This document shows positions 12,470 through 14,489 of a stretch of DNA of 14,489 bases, one piece after another. The notes below the pieces were generated by a model that worked only from the letters and a program-made list of their open reading frames with translations, searched no databases and was not told the DNA's origin. The DNA comes from an uncultured Oscillospiraceae bacterium (GTDB lineage: Bacteria > Bacillota > Clostridia > Oscillospirales > Oscillospiraceae): NCBI GenBank assembly GCA_934630495.1, contig CAKTVW010000046.1:1-14489 (forward strand), in the 5' to 3' direction. The position numbers and the translations under genes were made by a program. Numbering within the stretch: position 1 is the stretch's first letter; each line of letters begins with the position of its first letter.

Positions 12470-12493
12470 GGGCGGCGGAGCAATCTGCCGCCC
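12470..12493 (+). promoter_or_regulatory. GC-rich hairpin before the polymerase gene
   Basis: GGGCGGC (12470-12476) pairs with GCCGCCC (12487-12493) across a 10-base loop. No T tract follows, so it is not a typical terminator. It stands 15 bases before the polymerase ribosome binding site and could stabilise the mRNA 5' of it or tune translation. Confidence 0.5.
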
Positions 12494-12522
12494 TATTGGG
12501 GTAAGCGAAAGGACCGGTAAAT

Positions 12523-14463
12523 ATGAAATTTCTCTCAATCGACATTGAGACCTACAGCGATCAGCCGCTTGCGAAAACCGGCGTCTATCGCTATGTAGAG
12601 TCTCCCGTATTTCAAATACTTTTATTTTCCTACAGCGTGGACGGCGGTCTCGTGCAACTGGTCGACCTCGCCTGCGGAGAACATATCCCCGCCGAGGTCA
12701 TTGCTGCGCTTGAGGACGATTCCGTTACCAAGTGGGCATTCAACGCCAACTTTGAACGCATTTGCCTGTCCCGTTTTCTTGGGCTTCCGACCGGGGATTA
12801 CCTTGATCCGGAATCCTGGCGCTGTTCCATGATCTGGGCAGCCACGATGGGGCTACCGCTTTCCTTGGAGGGTGTCGGCTCAGTTCTTGGGCTCGAAAAG
12901 CAGAAATTGGCAGAAGGCAAAGACCTCATCAAATATTTCTGTCAGCCTTGTGCGCCTACCAAGTCCAATGGACAGCGTACCCGCAACCTTCCGGCTCATG
13001 CCCCGGATAAATGGCTGGCTTTCAAAAAGTACAACATTCGCGATGTAGAGACCGAGATGTCCATTCAGGCTCGGCTTGCTAAATATCCCGTGCCGGACAG
13101 CGTGTGGGATGAATACCACATCGACCAGGAGATCAATGACCGTGGCGTTGCCTTAGATATGGAACTGGTGCGGCAGGCCATTCAGATGGACGGCAGATCC
13201 CGCTCCGAGTTGACCCAGGCAATGAAGGAACTGACCGCTTTGGAGAACCCCAACTCCGTGCAGCAGATGAAGCAGTGGCTTTCGGACAACGGCATGGAAA
13301 CCGATACCCTCGGCAAAAAGGCCGTGGCAGAAATGCTGAAAACCGCGCCGCCGGAGTTGCAAACGGTATTGACTCTCCGGCAGCAGCTTGCCAAGTCCTC
13401 GGTGAAAAAGTACCAAGCAATGAAGACTGCGGTTTGCGCCGATGGCCGTGCCAGAGGTATGTTCCAGTTTTACGGGGCCAACCGCACAGGCCGATGGGCA
13501 GGTCGCATCATTCAGATGCAAAATCTGCCCCAGAACCACTTGGAGGATCTGGCAGAAGCCCGTGGTCTTGTCCGCTGTGGCGACTTTGAGGGTGTGAAAA
13601 TGCTCTACGAAGATGTGCCGGATACTCTGTCCCAGCTGATCCGCACCGCATTCGTTCCCCAGGGCGACCGCAAATTCATCGTGGCAGACTTTTCGGCAAT
13701 TGAAGCCCGTGCCATTGCATGGCTTGCCGGAGAAGAATGGCGGCAGAAGGTTTTTGCGGATGGCAAGGACATCTACTGTGCGTCTGCGTCTCAGATGTTT
13801 GGTGTTCCGGTGGAAAAGCACGGCATCAACGGACACCTTCGGCAGAAAGGCAAAATCGCGGAACTGGCTCTCGGCTATGGCGGCTCCGTTGGTGCTCTCA
13901 AAGCGATGGGTGCGCTCGACATGGGGCTGACCGAAGACGAACTGCCGCCCCTTGTGGACGCATGGCGGCAGGCAAATCCGAAAATTGTGCAGTTTTGGTG
14001 GGCGGTCGACCGTGCCGTTATGGAAGCTGTTCGATTCAAGCACACCAACGAGACCTACGGCATCGAGTTCTCATGCAAGAACGGGATGCTCTTTATCACG
14101 CTTCCGTCCGGCAGACGGCTTGCCTATGTAAAACCCAAGATCGGCACAAACAAATTTGGCGGCGACTGTATCACTTATGAAGGTGTCGGTGGCACAAAGA
14201 AGTGGGAACGGCTGGATAGTTATGGTCCCAAGTTCGTGGAGAACATTGTGCAGGCAACGGCAAGGGACATCCTCTGCTATGCCATGAATACGCTCCGCTG
14301 CTGTTCCATTGTGATGCACATCCACGATGAAGTGGTCATCGAAGCCGACCGCCGTATGTCCTTGCAGGCAGTATGCGACCAGATGGGCAGAACCCCTCCC
14401 TGGGCGAAAGGCTTACAGCTTCGTGCCGATGGCTATGAGACCGATTTTTATAAGAAAGATTAA
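12523..14463 (+). CDS. Phage-type family A DNA polymerase
   Basis: A 646-residue enzyme from ATG 12523, with AAAGGA (12508-12513) nine bases upstream. The N-terminal 3'-5' exonuclease domain carries DIET (7-10) with D7 and E9, 'WAFNANFERICL' (71-82), and Y-x3-D at Y170/D174. The polymerase domain has the 'GANRTGRWAGRIIQMQNLP' template/primer region (318-336), motif A 'VADFSAIEARAIAWLAGE' (387-404) with D389, motif B with R440, K444 and Y452 ('LRQKGKIAELALGYGG'), and motif C 'HIHDEVV' (599-605) with D602. There is no 5'-3' exonuclease domain, as usual for phage enzymes. All catalytic residues are present, so it should be active with proofreading. Its place after DUF2800 and DUF2815 matches the replication module of Firmicutes siphoviruses. 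Confidence 0.97.
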   Translation: MKFLSIDIETYSDQPLAKTGVYRYVESPVFQILLFSYSVDGGLVQLVDLACGEHIPAEVIAALEDDSVTKWAFNANFERICLSRFLGLPTGDYLDPESWRCSMIWAATMGLPLSLEGVGSVLGLEKQKLAEGKDLIKYFCQPCAPTKSNGQRTRNLPAHAPDKWLAFKKYNIRDVETEMSIQARLAKYPVPDSVWDEYHIDQEINDRGVALDMELVRQAIQMDGRSRSELTQAMKELTALENPNSVQQMKQWLSDNGMETDTLGKKAVAEMLKTAPPELQTVLTLRQQLAKSSVKKYQAMKTAVCADGRARGMFQFYGANRTGRWAGRIIQMQNLPQNHLEDLAEARGLVRCGDFEGVKMLYEDVPDTLSQLIRTAFVPQGDRKFIVADFSAIEARAIAWLAGEEWRQKVFADGKDIYCASASQMFGVPVEKHGINGHLRQKGKIAELALGYGGSVGALKAMGALDMGLTEDELPPLVDAWRQANPKIVQFWWAVDRAVMEAVRFKHTNETYGIEFSCKNGMLFITLPSGRRLAYVKPKIGTNKFGGDCITYEGVGGTKKWERLDSYGPKFVENIVQATARDILCYAMNTLRCCSIVMHIHDEVVIEADRRMSLQAVCDQMGRTPPWAKGLQLRADGYETDFYKKD

Positions 14464-14476
14464 CGAGGTAAATCCC

Positions 14477-14489
14477 ATGAGTATAAACA
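14477..14489 (+). CDS. Start of the next gene, cut by the window edge
   Basis: An ATG at 14477 has GAGG (14465-14468) eight bases upstream and lies 13 bases after the polymerase stop. Only four codons (M-S-I-N) are visible, so the product cannot be named. It continues the same operon. Confidence 0.6.

Noticed and set aside
13153..14043. 296-codon minus-strand open frame
   Set aside because: It is fully antisense to the conserved polymerase gene and lacks any family motif or start signal.
1..14489. CRISPR array
   Set aside because: I see no regularly spaced direct repeats; the only tandem repeat is the two-copy element at 7810-7843.

Overview
The window reads as a low-GC Gram-positive (Clostridia-like) chromosome segment. 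The evidence is strong AGGAGG-type ribosome binding sites, near-consensus TTGACA-N17-TATAAT promoters, ATG/GTG starts, and a replication gene set (DUF2800, DUF2815, family A polymerase) typical of prophages in Firmicutes. I cannot name the species. No integrase, capsid or conjugation gene lies in the window, so 'prophage or related integrative element' is an inference from the gene set.

Layout. (1) Positions 1-297 are non-coding, possibly a dispersed repeat. (2) A complete tRNA-Pro(CGG), 338-414, has a consensus promoter and a strong terminator; tRNA genes are common integration targets. (3) Positions 415-1077 are a gene-free stretch with several inverted repeats and terminator-like hairpins. 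(4) Positions 1078-7811 hold an AT-richer island. It is a four-gene plus-strand operon: a DpnII-like putative restriction endonuclease, a ParB-like protein, an SNF2-type helicase, and a DUF3883-type PD-(D/E)XK protein. A convergent, separately promoted DNA cytosine-5 methyltransferase with an N-terminal extension follows. The two arms meet at a shared terminator at 6253-6283. (5) Positions 7866-9030 hold an XRE repressor and an ImmA/IrrE-like metalloprotease in one operon, preceded by a perfect consensus promoter with a palindromic operator, and closed by a terminator. (6) Positions 9039-14489 hold a GC-richer early/replication operon: a small unknown protein, a sigma-like HTH protein with a cysteine cluster, two small overlapping genes, a DUF2800 nuclease, a DUF2815 putative ssDNA-binding protein, a small membrane protein, a family A DNA polymerase, and the first codons of another gene.

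How the parts may work together. The methyltransferase would mark host DNA at cytosine. The operon of endonuclease, ParB-like factor, SNF2 translocase and DUF3883 nuclease would attack unmarked DNA. It lacks the DUF1998 and phospholipase-D components that define DISARM, and I do not recognise it as a named system. The XRE/ImmA pair resembles the ImmR/ImmA switch of ICEBs1 and some phages. A palindrome TACGC-N6-GCGTA lies at the start of the XRE transcript and again upstream of the replication operon, with a near match upstream of the defence operon. One repressor may therefore control lysogeny and early genes, and possibly the defence cargo.
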